This document shows positions 17,612 through 28,168 of a stretch of 64,000 nucleotides of DNA, piece by piece. Made by a program: the position numbers and the translations under genes. The notes under the pieces were generated by a model. That model made no database searches and was not told where the DNA came from. It was given only the letters and a program-made list of their open reading frames with translations. This DNA comes from Nitrospirae bacterium JdFR-85 (GTDB lineage: Bacteria > Nitrospirota > Thermodesulfovibrionia > Thermodesulfovibrionales > JdFR-85): the NCBI GenBank assembly GCA_002011745.1, contig MTOU01000013.1, positions 186-64,185 on the forward strand. Direction: 5' to 3'. Positions within the stretch are counted from its first letter, which is position 1. The number at the start of each line of letters is the position of its first letter.

Positions 17612-19697
17612 AATTCCTTCCCAGAAGAAGCACAAAGGAGGTTATCTTCACTAATCCTATAAAGACAAGAGCAACGAGGACCCCATAAAGGGGGATTATC
17701 ACTAATCCAATGGATGTGGCTCCCAATATTGCACCAGATAGGTCTAAGGCATAGAGGATTCCGCTCTGTTGTCTGCCCACAACAGCGGCTGCAAGCGAGA
17801 ACTCCACTGCTCCGAAAAGACCTGCAAGGAATGAGACAGTATAAAACACGGCTTCAGAGGTGAGAATGAAAAAGAGAGTGAAGACAAATACCATCATTAC
17901 CACTTCAAACAAAAGCAGCCTCTGATGTGGATTTTTAAGAAGACCTATTCTTTCAGGCAGTATTGCTCCGAAAAAGGCTCCAAGCATGAACGCTCCTATC
18001 AATAGTCCCACCCTCTCATAGATATATCCATAAAAGGATTGATAATTGAGTATCAGCACCACGGTGAGTGCCATTGTGCTGAAACCGATGCTGAGGGCGA
18101 GATAGTTAATCACTTTCTTTTTTCTGGAGAAGGCAAAAGCCACAATTACTACTAACACCACAAACAGAAGCAGCACTGTAAAGCTTCCAGAAGTAAGCAC
18201 ACCCACGACCCACTTCATACCCTGTATTTCTGCCCAGAATAGAAGATTATAGAGGTATGCCACGGGTCTGGAGTCACTGTTAACAAAACCTGCTTCAGAG
18301 AGCGTGTTTTTAACCATTTCTGTCTTCAGTACAGAGAAGGCGTCCTCTATAACATAGGGACGGAAGTAGAGGGTGGATACCCCTCTGCTGAGGAATCTAT
18401 CAATGAGATGTGCTGGTTCCACCAGAAGGGGAGCCTCAGAGGCAAAGAATAAACCATACTCCTCAGAAGTGGTCTCCACAAAGGGGAAGACATCCTTCAG
18501 GGTTCTGTAGACAGAGCCATTGGCCAGTCTGAGGGTGTTTGAGATGTATCCCGATGCAGTGGCCAGTTTCAGACAGAACACGCCTTCAGGACTCAATCGT
18601 TCTTTCACCATCCGAAAAAACTCAACCGTATAGAACCTGTTGAGACTCGCTGTACTCGGAGGCGGAAGGTTAAGGAGTAGAAGGTCGTACTTCTTTTCGG
18701 TATCTGTCTTCAGGAACACTCTTGCATCCTCCCTTACCAATCTCACCTTCGGATTCTCTATAATTCTCCGATCCTCTTCGGACAGCACCTCCTTGGCAAC
18801 CCTTATCAATACAGGGTCAGTCTCAAGGAAGACCACCTCTTTTAATGGATACTTCAGAGCCTCTCTCAAAAGCAGTGGAGATCCTCCTATGATAAGCACC
18901 CTTTCTGGATTCTTTACCATTGTCATCGGCAGATGTACCTTGGTCTCCTCTGTCTGTGGCTCTGGATAGGTATAATAAAGACTGCCTGAAGTGTAGAGAC
19001 TCTTCTGATTGCCACTGCTGTAAAGGGTTACCTCGGCATAAGGCGAATCCATCCTTTCTTCCAGAACCATATTTGGAGGAGAGGTCCACTTTAGAACTGT
19101 ATCTTTTATGTTCATAACCACAAAGGGTATAAGAAGTAGAATCAGAAGTCTCTTTTTTCTTGTAAGCCACACACCTGTCACCATCAAGAGGACACTCACT
19201 GCAAAAAGCACCACCTCTGTCTTTACTCCTTTAAGAATCAGGCTGGTAAAGAGGAGACCTCCTGCAAAGGCACCAAGACTCTCAAAGGCGTACACTCTCT
19301 GTGGTGACTCTGGAAGCTCTCTAACGCAGAGGGGAAACTGTGCACCCACCAGAGCACCAATGGGTAAAAGCAGAACCAGGCTTGTGAGTAGGGTATCAGA
19401 CAGTGCAATAATCTCACCAGGCACCTCAACTAACAGGATCCTAAGTATCTCTGTAAATATCATCAGCAAAGGAGACAATACCCCAAGAATGAGAAAACTC
19501 TTTCCAAGGAAGGCCCCTTTTGTCAGTCTCGTACCGATAAGGCTTCCCAGGGAGGTGGTGAGCAACCAAGTAGACAGAGTTACGACGATGTCAAGCTCAT
19601 TACCAGATGACGCAGTAAGCAGGAGTCTGAGAGCAAGTATCTGGAGTACTATTGCAGAGAATCCAAAGACAATTACTACTATGGTTCTTTTACTCAC
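17610..19697 (-). CDS. membrane protein with spermidine-synthase-like domain
   Basis: This 695-residue protein has an N-terminal hydrophobic block (about 1-205, six or seven helices). A soluble Rossmann-type domain like polyamine aminopropyltransferase follows (about 215-445: VLIIGGSPLLLREAL, VFLETDPVLIRVAKEVL, YDLLLLNLPPPS). A second membrane block completes it (about 475-690). The GGGDG/DPxGP marks of true spermidine synthases are altered to GGSPL and NLPPP, so the substrate may differ. Start GTG at 19697 overlaps the upstream kinase gene. It is the last gene of a minus-strand operon with copA. Confidence 0.78.
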   Translation of the reverse strand: MSKRTIVVIVFGFSAIVLQILALRLLLTASSGNELDIVVTLSTWLLTTSLGSLIGTRLTKGAFLGKSFLILGVLSPLLMIFTEILRILLVEVPGEIIALSDTLLTSLVLLLPIGALVGAQFPLCVRELPESPQRVYAFESLGAFAGGLLFTSLILKGVKTEVVLFAVSVLLMVTGVWLTRKKRLLILLLIPFVVMNIKDTVLKWTSPPNMVLEERMDSPYAEVTLYSSGNQKSLYTSGSLYYTYPEPQTEETKVHLPMTMVKNPERVLIIGGSPLLLREALKYPLKEVVFLETDPVLIRVAKEVLSEEDRRIIENPKVRLVREDARVFLKTDTEKKYDLLLLNLPPPSTASLNRFYTVEFFRMVKERLSPEGVFCLKLATASGYISNTLRLANGSVYRTLKDVFPFVETTSEEYGLFFASEAPLLVEPAHLIDRFLSRGVSTLYFRPYVIEDAFSVLKTEMVKNTLSEAGFVNSDSRPVAYLYNLLFWAEIQGMKWVVGVLTSGSFTVLLLFVVLVVIVAFAFSRKKKVINYLALSIGFSTMALTVVLILNYQSFYGYIYERVGLLIGAFMLGAFFGAILPERIGLLKNPHQRLLLFEVVMMVFVFTLFFILTSEAVFYTVSFLAGLFGAVEFSLAAAVVGRQQSGILYALDLSGAILGATSIGLVIIPLYGVLVALVFIGLVKITSFVLLLGRN

Positions 19698-20550
19698 TGT
19701 ATATCTCCTCGGGAATAACGATCTCTCCCACCACTATTCTGTCAAAGTCCTCCTCCTTTAATGGTGTAATAATCTGCACCCTCCCATCGGATATACCGTC
19801 AAATATCCCGAGCCCCAGAGTGTCAGAGCCTTTACAGAGACCCAACAGTGTCCCCCTTCTGAGATACCTCTCTCTGATAGAAAACCTCCTTCCCATCTCC
19901 TCAAACTGAACCCCCTCTGGACGCATCTCAAGGAGGTAAGAATCCTTGAAGTACTCTCTGTACAGAGAGTTTCTGTAATTTATTCTTTCTTCCCTTGTTC
20001 TCGGTCTCACATGCTCGGAGGGTAACAGCCTGAATACTGTACTGTCAGGCAACTCTTTCAGGATGCCCTCAAGTTCAGAACCCCTCTGGAGAGCCACCAC
20101 AAGAGAGGGCTTTAATGTGAGAATCTTTTTCTTCTTGAGAGAGTGTCCTGGTGAACCTGTAACAAGCCCTGTGGTATCCACAATCGTCTTGTCTGGTTTC
20201 CTCTCGAGAGCCTTTCTTAACATCACCTCTGATGCCTTTATATGAAAGGAAATATTTCTGGCAGGATTAATCAAGCCCACAAAGAACATCCCATCTGGTT
20301 CCCTTTTATTCAGTTCATTGGTTGAAGTAAAGACCTTCATTGAGACCGTACCTGGAAGAAACAGGCTTGACTGCCCTATGTCGGTGTCAACAAGGGCTAC
20401 ACGCAAGTGATTCTCAAGAAGTCGATACAGAATAAACCTCGCAAGGGTGCTTTTGCCAGAGTCTGTATTACCAAGAAGCAGAATGGTGCTTTCACTGTGG
20501 AGAATCCTCTGGATCAACTCTTCCCAGCGAGGCCCTGGTGTGACCTTCAT
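19690..20550 (-). CDS. Clp1/Grc3-type polynucleotide 5'-kinase-like protein
   Basis: This 286-residue P-loop protein has Walker A LLLGNTDSGKST (about 25-36), the Clp1-family VDTDIGQSSLFLPGTVS with its acidic and Q/S residues, and a later DTTGLVTG. In eukaryotes and archaea this family phosphorylates RNA 5'-OH ends; bacterial members are less studied. The C-terminal part (about 195-286) has a small beta-rich look. Its start overlaps the copA stop by one base, and its end overlaps the membrane protein gene. Confidence 0.8.
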   Translation of the reverse strand: MKVTPGPRWEELIQRILHSESTILLLGNTDSGKSTLARFILYRLLENHLRVALVDTDIGQSSLFLPGTVSMKVFTSTNELNKREPDGMFFVGLINPARNISFHIKASEVMLRKALERKPDKTIVDTTGLVTGSPGHSLKKKKILTLKPSLVVALQRGSELEGILKELPDSTVFRLLPSEHVRPRTREERINYRNSLYREYFKDSYLLEMRPEGVQFEEMGRRFSIRERYLRRGTLLGLCKGSDTLGLGIFDGISDGRVQIITPLKEEDFDRIVVGEIVIPEEIYSE

Positions 20551-22955
20551 CAGAGTGGTTTTCTTCTCAATCTCAAGGAATTACTCACTACGGACACTGA
20601 ACTGAATGCCATTGCTGCAGAGGCGATCATCGGATTGAGCAGTGGACCACCGAAGAGATAGAGAAGCCCTGCCGCCACGGGAATACCCACAACATTATAG
20701 AAGAATGCCCAGAATAGATTCTGTTTTATTGTTCTGAGGGTGAGTTTACTGAGCTTTATTGCACTAACCACATCCCTCAGGTCTCCCTTTATGATTGTAA
20801 TATCGGATGCCTCCATTGCAATATCGGTTCCAGTGCCAATGGCTATTCCCACATCTGCCTCAGCAAGCGCAGGTGCATCATTTATCCCGTCACCCACCAT
20901 GCCCACCACTTTCTGTTCATCCTTTAATTTTCTAACGATCTCTACCTTACCCTCTGGCAGTATCCCTGCAAAGAACCTATCCACCCCTACCTCTTCTGCA
21001 ATGCTTCTGGCAGCCATCTCATTGTCACCTGTAAGCATCACCACCTCTATGGACATATCTTTCAGCTGTCTGATTGCATCCTTGGAGCCTTCCTTTACTG
21101 TGTCGGCAAAACCGAGGATCCCTTTTATCTGTCCATCTACAGAGACTACCACTGCCGTTTTGCCTGACCTCGTAAGGTGTTCTATCGTATCTTCCAGATT
21201 ATCAGCTTTTATCCCATTTTCCTTCAGGAGTCTTGGCGTACCAATGAACACATCCTTACCAGACACAGTCGCCCTGATCCCACCTCCAGGGATTGACCTG
21301 AACTCCTCAGGTGTAGAGACTTTCAACCCCTTGCTCTCTACTTCCTGCAATACTGCCTTAGCAAGGGGATGCTCTGATGAGGACTCAGCAGAGGCAACCA
21401 GCCAGAGAAGTTCATCGGGATTCTCTCCATTTAAAGGAACTATATCTGTCAGTTTCGGTTCTCCCTTGGTAATGGTACCGGTTTTATCAAGCAATATTGC
21501 TTGTACCTTATGTAGTGTCTCAAGGGCCTCGGCATCACGGATAAGAATGCCCCTCTGGGCACCCTTGCCTGTACCCACCATGATTGCTGTAGGTGTTGCA
21601 AGGCCGAGGGCACAGGGACAGGCTATAATAAGAACCGCAATAAAATTCATCAGGGCCCTTGTGAAAGAGGGTTCTGGGCCAAAGAAATACCACAGAAAGA
21701 AAGTGACAATTGCAATACCGATAACAGTAGGAACAAACACAGAGGCAACCCTGTCAGCAAGTCTTTGGATAGGCGCCTTACTCCCTTGAGCCTCCTCTAC
21801 CAAACGGATGATCTGTGCCAGTGCAGTATCTCTGCCAACCTTTGTTGCCCTGAGTTTAAAACTGCCTGAGATATTTATTGTGCCTCCAAAGACAGCTTCT
21901 CCCACTGACTTGTCCACAGGTATGCTCTCTCCCGTAAGCATTGACTCATCCAAGGAGGAGTATCCATCAATGATTACTCCGTCTACAGGGACCCTTTCGC
22001 CTGGTCTGACCAGTATGGTATCGCCCACGACCACCTCTTCTATCGGGATCTCCACAAACTCTTCACCCCTCTCAACCCTTGCTGTCTTGGCCTGCAGTCC
22101 TGCCAGCCTTCTTATCGCCTCGGAGGTTCTACCCTTTGCCCTTGCTTCAAGTAACCTTCCAAGAAGTATCAGTGTGATGATCACTGCCGAGGTATCAAAA
22201 TAGACATGGGCCTGCAGTCCCCCTATCTCAAATACATTGGGGAAAAAGGTGGCAATGGTACTGTATATGTAAGCAGAGAAGGTTCCTACACTTACAAGAG
22301 TGTTCATATTGGTGGAGCGGTGTTTTAGTGCTGCCAAGGTGGCCTTGTGAAATCTGAGGCCTCCCCAGAACTGTACAGGAGTCGCCAATAAAAAGAGGAC
22401 AAAACGATTAGAAATCAGAGGTAATCCTGTGAGACTCCCAATTAAAATAATCGCTGAAAGGACTGCACTTATCTGGAATCTCCTGAGTATGTCCGTGTAT
22501 TCTCGTTCCCTTTCCAAAGCTTCCCTGTCTTGGAGTTCCTCTGTGATAGCCTCTGCCTCATACCCCTGTGATTTAACAGCCTCTCTGAATTCATTAAACC
22601 CCGTAAGGGTGGGGATATAAACCAGAGAGGCCCTCTCTGTAGCGAGATTCACATTTACCTGGAGCACACCAAAAAGACCCTTCAGGGCCTTCTCCACCGC
22701 AGCCACACAGGAGGCACAGGTCATTCCCTTTACCCTGAACTCAAATCTATGGGTTATTACCTCATAACCCTCATTCTTCACAGCCCCAATAAGTTCTTCA
22801 AGACTCACACCCTCATTAACCTCAAGGACAGCCTTCTCTGAAGCAAAATTCACATTAACACTCCTGACACCTTTTACTCTACTCAGGGCCTTCTCCACTG
22901 CAGCCACACAGGAGGCACAGGTCATTCCCTTTATAGGCAGAGTAATTCTCCTCAT
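20550..22955 (-). CDS. copA: copper-translocating P1B-type ATPase CopA
   Basis: This 801-residue pump exports Cu(I) across the inner membrane. It has two N-terminal metal-binding domains ([15 protein letters not shown] at about 9-23 and again at about 79-93), the actuator loop [11 protein letters not shown] and the transport motif [11 protein letters not shown]. The phosphorylation site [27 protein letters not shown] and eight membrane helices complete it. The two HMA repeats are encoded by almost identical DNA. First gene of a three-gene minus-strand operon. Confidence 0.96.
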   Translation of the reverse strand: MRRITLPIKGMTCASCVAAVEKALSRVKGVRSVNVNFASEKAVLEVNEGVSLEELIGAVKNEGYEVITHRFEFRVKGMTCASCVAAVEKALKGLFGVLQVNVNLATERASLVYIPTLTGFNEFREAVKSQGYEAEAITEELQDREALEREREYTDILRRFQISAVLSAIILIGSLTGLPLISNRFVLFLLATPVQFWGGLRFHKATLAALKHRSTNMNTLVSVGTFSAYIYSTIATFFPNVFEIGGLQAHVYFDTSAVIITLILLGRLLEARAKGRTSEAIRRLAGLQAKTARVERGEEFVEIPIEEVVVGDTILVRPGERVPVDGVIIDGYSSLDESMLTGESIPVDKSVGEAVFGGTINISGSFKLRATKVGRDTALAQIIRLVEEAQGSKAPIQRLADRVASVFVPTVIGIAIVTFFLWYFFGPEPSFTRALMNFIAVLIIACPCALGLATPTAIMVGTGKGAQRGILIRDAEALETLHKVQAILLDKTGTITKGEPKLTDIVPLNGENPDELLWLVASAESSSEHPLAKAVLQEVESKGLKVSTPEEFRSIPGGGIRATVSGKDVFIGTPRLLKENGIKADNLEDTIEHLTRSGKTAVVVSVDGQIKGILGFADTVKEGSKDAIRQLKDMSIEVVMLTGDNEMAARSIAEEVGVDRFFAGILPEGKVEIVRKLKDEQKVVGMVGDGINDAPALAEADVGIAIGTGTDIAMEASDITIIKGDLRDVVSAIKLSKLTLRTIKQNLFWAFFYNVVGIPVAAGLLYLFGGPLLNPMIASAAMAFSSVSVVSNSLRLRRKPL
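22682..22933. repeat. near-identical DNA copies within the copA metal-binding domains
   Basis: The 51-base segments 22682-22732 and 22883-22933 differ at one position. Both encode the CxxC-containing start of a heavy-metal-binding domain. The identity at silent positions suggests recent duplication or gene conversion. Confidence 0.85.
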
Positions 22956-22979
22956 TAAATTTATTATATAACAAAGCTT

Positions 22980-23008
22980 TTGAAGAAAATTTGAAGTTTT
23001 ACTATAAT
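22980..23008 (+). promoter_or_regulatory. strong sigma70-type promoter for the small receiver gene
   Basis: TTGAAG (22980-22985), a 17-base spacer and a perfect TATAAT (23003-23008). The leader to ATG 23033 would be about 18 bases and contains aaggagggggg. Confidence 0.8.
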
Positions 23009-23032
23009 AATATTAAAACCAAGGAGGGGGGT

Positions 23033-23614
23033 ATGGAGACAAAAACAAAATACTGCCTCTGCTGTGATGAAGATGTCCCCTACAATGTGGTGATAAGAAA
23101 CGAAAGGAGAGAACTCACCTGTACATTCTGTGGATTTACCCTTGATGTAGAGAACCTCTGGGAAGAGAAGAAGAGTAAGAGTAAGACATATGCCCTCTTG
23201 GCAGAGGACTCTCCATTTACCAGAAAACTACTCAAGGGCGTGATCCAGAAAAAGGCGATAGCTACAGAGGTGATAGATGCATCTAATGGATTGGAGTTTG
23301 TCTCTGCCTATACAAAGCTTATGAATGAGAATATACTCCCTTTATTTGTGATCCTTGACCTGAACATGCCCATAATGGATGGCCTGACAGCAGCAAGAAC
23401 CATTCGTGCCTTAGAGGAACAGAAAGGAATACCAAAGGTCCCTATAGTCTTCTTCTCCTCTATCAAGGCAGATGATAGTCTAAGAAAACAGATGCAACTG
23501 TTGGCACCTGCAAATTATATTAACAAAGGGACATCCTCTGAACCTGAAAAGCTTGCCCACAGGATTGAGGTGCTTCTGAATTTTATTGTCCAGAAATACA
23601 GCAAAGAGGTATAA
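23033..23614 (+). CDS. zinc-finger plus CheY-like response regulator
   Basis: This protein has 193 residues from ATG 23033, chosen because aaggaggggggt precedes it; an upstream in-frame start at 22991 lies within the promoter. The N-terminus has CLCC and CTFC pairs (a small zinc ribbon). The rest is a receiver domain with EDS, the phosphoacceptor D in VILDLNMPIMDG, the SS switch position and the Lys in YINKG. No output domain. The partner kinase is not in the window. It is divergent from copA. Confidence 0.82.
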   Translation: METKTKYCLCCDEDVPYNVVIRNERRELTCTFCGFTLDVENLWEEKKSKSKTYALLAEDSPFTRKLLKGVIQKKAIATEVIDASNGLEFVSAYTKLMNENILPLFVILDLNMPIMDGLTAARTIRALEEQKGIPKVPIVFFSSIKADDSLRKQMQLLAPANYINKGTSSEPEKLAHRIEVLLNFIVQKYSKEV

Positions 23615-23623
23615 GATCATATC

Positions 23624-24136
23624 TCAACCTTGCCTCAGGTCTGTCCTCAATCTCTTTATAAGTAGTAAACAGACAATTCCATTAAGTGTGCCTGTGGCTA
23701 CTCCCAAAAGCAGTATCAGAGGAGACAGATACAGTATCACTTCAATCTTCCTTATAAAAACCAAATAGGCAAGCATCAACTGGGTTATATTATGCACAAA
23801 GGCACCCAGGAGGCTAAGTCCAAGGGGGCTGAATATCCTTTCTCCAAGGAGACTGCCAGCTCCCATAGCAAGGGTACTCATTACTCCTCCACCGAGGCTC
23901 AGGAGAAATCCTGGACCGAGAAAGGTGCCTGTAAAGAGTGAGCCTATAAATACCCTGATAAGAGTTATAAAAAGGCCGGTCTTTGTCCCATAGAGTATTA
24001 TTGCTACTAAGGTAATTATATTTGCAAAACCGAATCTCAACCATGGAACTGGAGTAGGAATCAATCTCTCAATTATATGCAGGGTAATCGCATATGCAGA
24101 AAGTATGGCAATCCTTCTGTTATCCAGAGATGGCAT
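23624..24136 (-). CDS. Gx transporter family membrane protein
   Basis: This 170-residue integral membrane protein belongs to the family first named heptaprenyl diphosphate synthase component I. Marks include PTPVPWLRFGFANIITL, FIGSLFTGTFLGPGFLLSLGGG and a Gly-rich late segment. The fold resembles ECF-transporter S components. It overlaps the NusG_II gene by 17 bases and is the last gene of the uvrA-apbE operon. With ApbE nearby, a flavin or redox-envelope role is plausible but unproven. Confidence 0.83.
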   Translation of the reverse strand: MPSLDNRRIAILSAYAITLHIIERLIPTPVPWLRFGFANIITLVAIILYGTKTGLFITLIRVFIGSLFTGTFLGPGFLLSLGGGVMSTLAMGAGSLLGERIFSPLGLSLLGAFVHNITQLMLAYLVFIRKIEVILYLSPLILLLGVATGTLNGIVCLLLIKRLRTDLRQG

Positions 24137-24500
24137 CTACCTCTCCATGGTCTCCCTCCCCCACAGTAACCACAACCCTGTTAGGGAGGCATACTATAAC
24201 ACCACTTCTTATCCATCCCTGCCTGATACATATCTTCTCAGGGCAAGGAGAATCAACCACTCTCACTCTGCCCTCTTTCACCTGTATAGTGGTCTTGCCC
24301 AGAGGCCCCTCCACTGTAACCATTCTATCCTCTTCAACAGAGAGGATATACACCTTCTTTCCTTTCACCTCAATTGTGACTCTATTGCCTTCAGGATAGA
24401 GGGTCTTTACAAAGAGTATTCCTGACAGACTGAGCAGGGTTAAGATGACGAGGAGTATCCAGTCAAAGGTGGTACTCTCTTTTAATACAGTTCTGATCAA
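24120..24500 (-). CDS. NusG domain II-containing envelope protein
   Basis: This 126-residue protein has one N-terminal membrane helix (about 14-33), then a beta-rich NusG domain II with SPCPEKICIRQGWIRSG and IVCLPNRVVV. It is an envelope protein, not the transcription factor NusG. It lies between apbE and a Gx transporter, overlapping both. As I recall, the same three families occur together in flavin-based electron-transfer loci of Firmicutes. Confidence 0.85.
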   Translation of the reverse strand: MIRTVLKESTTFDWILLVILTLLSLSGILFVKTLYPEGNRVTIEVKGKKVYILSVEEDRMVTVEGPLGKTTIQVKEGRVRVVDSPCPEKICIRQGWIRSGVIVCLPNRVVVTVGEGDHGEVDAISG

Positions 24501-25501
24501 TCTCTATTTAAAGATTTTGTTATTTTGACGAGTCCTCTTATGCTCTCACTCGTGCTGATATTACCTTTTCTGTCTACCATAACCACTCCATAACCAAGCT
24601 CTTCAGCCACCTTTTTGCCTTCTTCTGCACCCATTATAAAGACGGCAGTTGCCAGGGAATCCGTATAGGTGCCCTCTTTACCAATAATACTCACGCTAAT
24701 CAGCCCTTCTGCAGGCAGTCCTGTATTAGGGTCAATAATATGGTGGTATCTCTTGCCATCCTTGATAAAGTATCTCTCGTAGTCACCTGATGTTGAAATA
24801 GCCATCTCATCTCTGAGTTCCACCACTGCAAATATATCTTCTCTGTCTCCCCTTGGGTCTCTGATACCCACTCTCCAGGGACTACCATCAGGTTTTCTCC
24901 CATAACCCTTTATATCCCCTGCAACCGCAACCAATGCACCTTTTATACCCTCTCCCTTAAGTATCTCAATAGCCCTATCTGCTGCATATCCCTTTGCAAT
25001 ACCTCCAGGATCAATCCTCATCCCTTTTTCTGGGAGGTAGACTCTGTCACCTTCTATAACCACCCTTCTAAAATCAACATACCTTAGGGCCTCTCTTATC
25101 TGTCTCATTGATGGAACCACCTTGTTATGGAAGTCATACAATCCTGTAACAGCACCTACTGTAATATCAAAGGCCCCGTTTGTCAGTTCTCCTATTTTCA
25201 GTGCATACCCGATAAGCCTTACAGTATCTTCGGCTGTCTTGACCTTCTTTTCTCCTGCTTTCCTGTTGATATCTGAGACCTCACTCTGAGGGCTGAATGC
25301 ATTGAAAAGTCTATCCAGTCTTTTCAGTTCCCTGAAGGCTTTGTCTATTGCAACTTCTGCCTTTTTTTCATTGTCTGAAACAACTGTAATGGTCACAATC
25401 GTGTCCATTAGTATCTCAGACTTCCTGAAAAGCCTCTCAGAATGGCTCTGACAGGATATGAGAAAGAAAACCAATGAAAGAATAATCCCTACTCTCTTCA
25501 T
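24497..25501 (-). CDS. apbE: FAD:protein FMN transferase ApbE (lipoprotein)
   Basis: ApbE attaches FMN to Thr residues of periplasmic or membrane redox proteins. It begins with a lipoprotein signal ending in FFLISC (Cys at about 17). Family marks are [50 protein letters not shown] with [12 protein letters not shown], and the Mg-site [14 protein letters not shown]. It has 334 residues. It overlaps uvrA and the NusG_II gene by four bases each, so all four genes are probably one transcript. Confidence 0.95.
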   Translation of the reverse strand: MKRVGIILSLVFFLISCQSHSERLFRKSEILMDTIVTITVVSDNEKKAEVAIDKAFRELKRLDRLFNAFSPQSEVSDINRKAGEKKVKTAEDTVRLIGYALKIGELTNGAFDITVGAVTGLYDFHNKVVPSMRQIREALRYVDFRRVVIEGDRVYLPEKGMRIDPGGIAKGYAADRAIEILKGEGIKGALVAVAGDIKGYGRKPDGSPWRVGIRDPRGDREDIFAVVELRDEMAISTSGDYERYFIKDGKRYHHIIDPNTGLPAEGLISVSIIGKEGTYTDSLATAVFIMGAEEGKKVAEELGYGVVMVDRKGNISTSESIRGLVKITKSLNRD

Positions 25502-28041
25502 ACTACGGGCTGAAGAAATTCTTCTCTCTGACCACTGGACAGGAGTTTGTCTTTGAGAAATCTGCCAGTATAAGAGAGTTCATTATTTGCAACATCCTCG
25601 GGGGTGCCTGTTGCTACCACCTCACCACCCTCTTCTCCACCTTCTGGCCCAAGGTCTATTATATAGTCTGCTGATTTTATAACCTCCATATTGTGTTCTA
25701 TTACAATAACTGTGTTACCCCTGTCTATCAGTCTGTTAAGTACATCAAGGAGTCTTTCAATATCCACAAAATGGAGTCCTGTTGTAGGCTCATCGAGTAT
25801 ATAGACGGTTGCACCTCGGGATGCCTTCCCCAGTTCTCGCGCAAGCCTCACCCTCTGAGCCTCACCACCTGAAAGGGTGGTTGCTGACTGGCCAAGCTTT
25901 ATATACCCAAGTCCCACATCCAGAAGGACACGGAGCTTCTCCCTGATATGTGGAATATTGGAGAAGAACTCATAAGCCTCAGAGACGGTCATCTCAAGGA
26001 CATCCGCGATATTCTTCTCTTTAAACCTTATCCTGAGTGTGTCAAGATTATATCTGGTACCACCACACTCATCACAGGGTACATACACATCAGGCAGAAA
26101 CTGCATCTTCACCTTTTTGTAACCCTCGCCCCTGCACACCTCGCATCTGCCACCTTTGAGGTTAAAGCTGAATCTTGATGGGCTGAATCCCTTCATCCTC
26201 GCCTCAGTGGTCATTGAGAAGAGCTCTCTTATATAGGTGAATACTCCTGTATAAGTTGCTGGATTTGATCGAGGGGTTCTACCAAGGGGCCTCTGGTCAA
26301 CAGAGACAACTCGTGAAATCTTTTCCACTCCCTCTATTCTCTTACATCCAGGAACTCCTTTATTAGGTCTGTCTTTGTTTTTTAATGCCTTAAAGAGGAT
26401 ATCCATCACAAGGGTGCTCTTGCCTGAACCTGAGACACCAGTCACACAGACAAACACCCCTAAGGGTATTTTAACTGTAATATTCTTCAGGTTATTCTTT
26501 GTGGCCCCAATAATCGTCAGAAACTCCTTTGGTCTTCTCCTCACAGGTGGCACAGGAATACTTCTTCTACCTGACAAATACTGACCTGTGATTGAGTTCT
26601 CATTTCTTGCAAGCTCCTCAGGAGTCCCCTCTGCCATCAAATATCCTCCCATTCTGCCTCCACCAGGCCCCAGGTCTATCACATAATCTGCATTTCTTAT
26701 GGTCTCCTCATCGTGTTCAACTATTATTATGGTGTTGTATTCATCCCTCGTCTGTCTCAGGGAATCAAGTAGTCTCTTAAAGTCTCTTGGATGAAGCCCT
26801 ATACTCGGTTCATCAAGTACATAGAGCACTCCTGTAAGCGAGGAGCCGAGTTGTGTTGCAAGTCTCACCCTCTGAGCCTCACCACCTGAAAGAGTGAAAG
26901 CAGGTCTGTCTAAGGTGAGATAACCAAGCCCCACCTTCCTGAGAAACTCTAACCTCTCAGCAACCTCTTTAAGGATCCTCTTTGCCACTGCCAGTTCTCT
27001 CTCATCAAGCTGCAGTGTCTCAATAAACCTGAGGGCCTCTGTCACAGAAAGGGACGAAAACTGGCCAATATGAAAACCATTAATTTTAATCCCCAGGGCC
27101 TCTTTCCTTAATCTGTAACCGCTGCAGGATTTACAGGGAACAAGTTCATCTGTGTGTAAATACTCTTTTTCCTCCTCATCTACGATCCCCTCAAACCCAA
27201 GACCTCTGCAGCGTGGACATGCCCCAAGCCTGCTATTAAAAGAAAAGAACATGGGTGTTATCTCTGGATAACTTATACCACACTTTTGGCAGGCGAGGGT
27301 CTTGCTGAAAAGGAGGTCTCTGTCTTTGTCAACGAGATTTATAACCACAGTGTCTGAATACTTCAGGGCAATATCAATAGAGTTTTTCAGTTGTCTTTCA
27401 ATCCCGGTTCTTATAATGAGTCTATCAATAACCACTTCAATGGTGTGTCTTTTGTGTTTCTTCAGTCTTATATCCTCTGTGAGTTCCACCATCTGGCCAT
27501 CAATCCTCGCCCTTATAAACCCTTCCCTTCTGAGTTGCTGTAGCTCCTTCTTATACTCTCCCTTTCTCTCTCTCACAATTGGAGAGAGTATCTGGACCCT
27601 GGTGCCTTCTGGTAGTGCAAGAAGACTCTGTAGAATCTTGTCTGCCTCCTGCATGGTTATCGGTTCTGCACACCTGTAACAGTAGGGCTTTCCGATTCGT
27701 GTGTATAAAACCCTCATATAGTCATATATCTCTGTGATGGTGCCAAGAGTGGAACGGGGAGAGCGGGTTACTGTCTTCTGATCTATGCATATTGAGGGTG
27801 ACAACCCCTCTATATAATCCACATCAGGCTTCTTTAACTCACCAATGAACTGTCTCGCATATGTGCTCAGACTCTGAACATATCTTCTCTGTCCTTCTGC
27901 ATATATGGTATCTATTGCAAGGGATGACTTCCCAGAGCCAGAAGGCCCTGTGATAACAACAATACTGTCTCTCGGTATCCTGAGGCTCAGGTTCTTGAGG
28001 TTATGCTCCCTTGCTCCTTTTATTAAAATCTGCTCTTGCAT
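25498..28041 (-). CDS. uvrA: excinuclease ABC subunit UvrA, without insertion domain
   Basis: Damage-recognition ATPase of nucleotide excision repair, 847 residues against about 940 in E. coli. It has both ATP sites (GPSGSGKSS at about 32-40; GVSGSGKST), two [12 protein letters not shown] signatures, the UvrB-binding domain (about 120-250) and zinc cysteines C251, C254, C275 and C278. The insertion domain that normally separates CxxCxGLG from the next CxxC is replaced by about 20 residues (283-302). It is therefore not a UvrA2 type, which lacks the UvrB-binding part instead. Confidence 0.95.
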   Translation of the reverse strand: MQEQILIKGAREHNLKNLSLRIPRDSIVVITGPSGSGKSSLAIDTIYAEGQRRYVQSLSTYARQFIGELKKPDVDYIEGLSPSICIDQKTVTRSPRSTLGTITEIYDYMRVLYTRIGKPYCYRCAEPITMQEADKILQSLLALPEGTRVQILSPIVRERKGEYKKELQQLRREGFIRARIDGQMVELTEDIRLKKHKRHTIEVVIDRLIIRTGIERQLKNSIDIALKYSDTVVINLVDKDRDLLFSKTLACQKCGISYPEITPMFFSFNSRLGACPRCRGLGFEGIVDEEEKEYLHTDELVPCKSCSGYRLRKEALGIKINGFHIGQFSSLSVTEALRFIETLQLDERELAVAKRILKEVAERLEFLRKVGLGYLTLDRPAFTLSGGEAQRVRLATQLGSSLTGVLYVLDEPSIGLHPRDFKRLLDSLRQTRDEYNTIIIVEHDEETIRNADYVIDLGPGGGRMGGYLMAEGTPEELARNENSITGQYLSGRRSIPVPPVRRRPKEFLTIIGATKNNLKNITVKIPLGVFVCVTGVSGSGKSTLVMDILFKALKNKDRPNKGVPGCKRIEGVEKISRVVSVDQRPLGRTPRSNPATYTGVFTYIRELFSMTTEARMKGFSPSRFSFNLKGGRCEVCRGEGYKKVKMQFLPDVYVPCDECGGTRYNLDTLRIRFKEKNIADVLEMTVSEAYEFFSNIPHIREKLRVLLDVGLGYIKLGQSATTLSGGEAQRVRLARELGKASRGATVYILDEPTTGLHFVDIERLLDVLNRLIDRGNTVIVIEHNMEVIKSADYIIDLGPEGGEEGGEVVATGTPEDVANNELSYTGRFLKDKLLSSGQREEFLQPVV

Positions 28042-28168
28042 CGGCTTAATCTCCTATTTTACCAAACCAGCACTTCAGAAGTCTTATTGTTTTAAATTTG
28101 GAGCAAAATTAAAGAAAAGACTTTATCTCAACATAGAGGGATAAATCCAAAGACCGCGAAAAGAGGGA
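28042..28168. other. intergenic region upstream of uvrA
   Basis: 127 bases of A/T-rich DNA. I see no ORF of note, no terminator and no clear promoter match, although the uvrA promoter must lie here or further upstream on the minus strand. Confidence 0.4.

Noticed and set aside
17610-22955. Long open frames on the plus strand within 18640-22203
   Set aside because: They mirror the real minus-strand genes (membrane protein, Clp1-like kinase, copA), lack ribosome sites and show no family text.
24094-24425. Two overlapping plus-strand frames opposite the NusG_II gene
   Set aside because: Rich in Ser/Pro/His with no motif; they lie opposite a clear NusG domain II protein.
25498-28041. UvrA2-type paralogue
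   Set aside because: The UvrB-binding region is present; the missing part is the insertion domain, so it is a shortened true UvrA.
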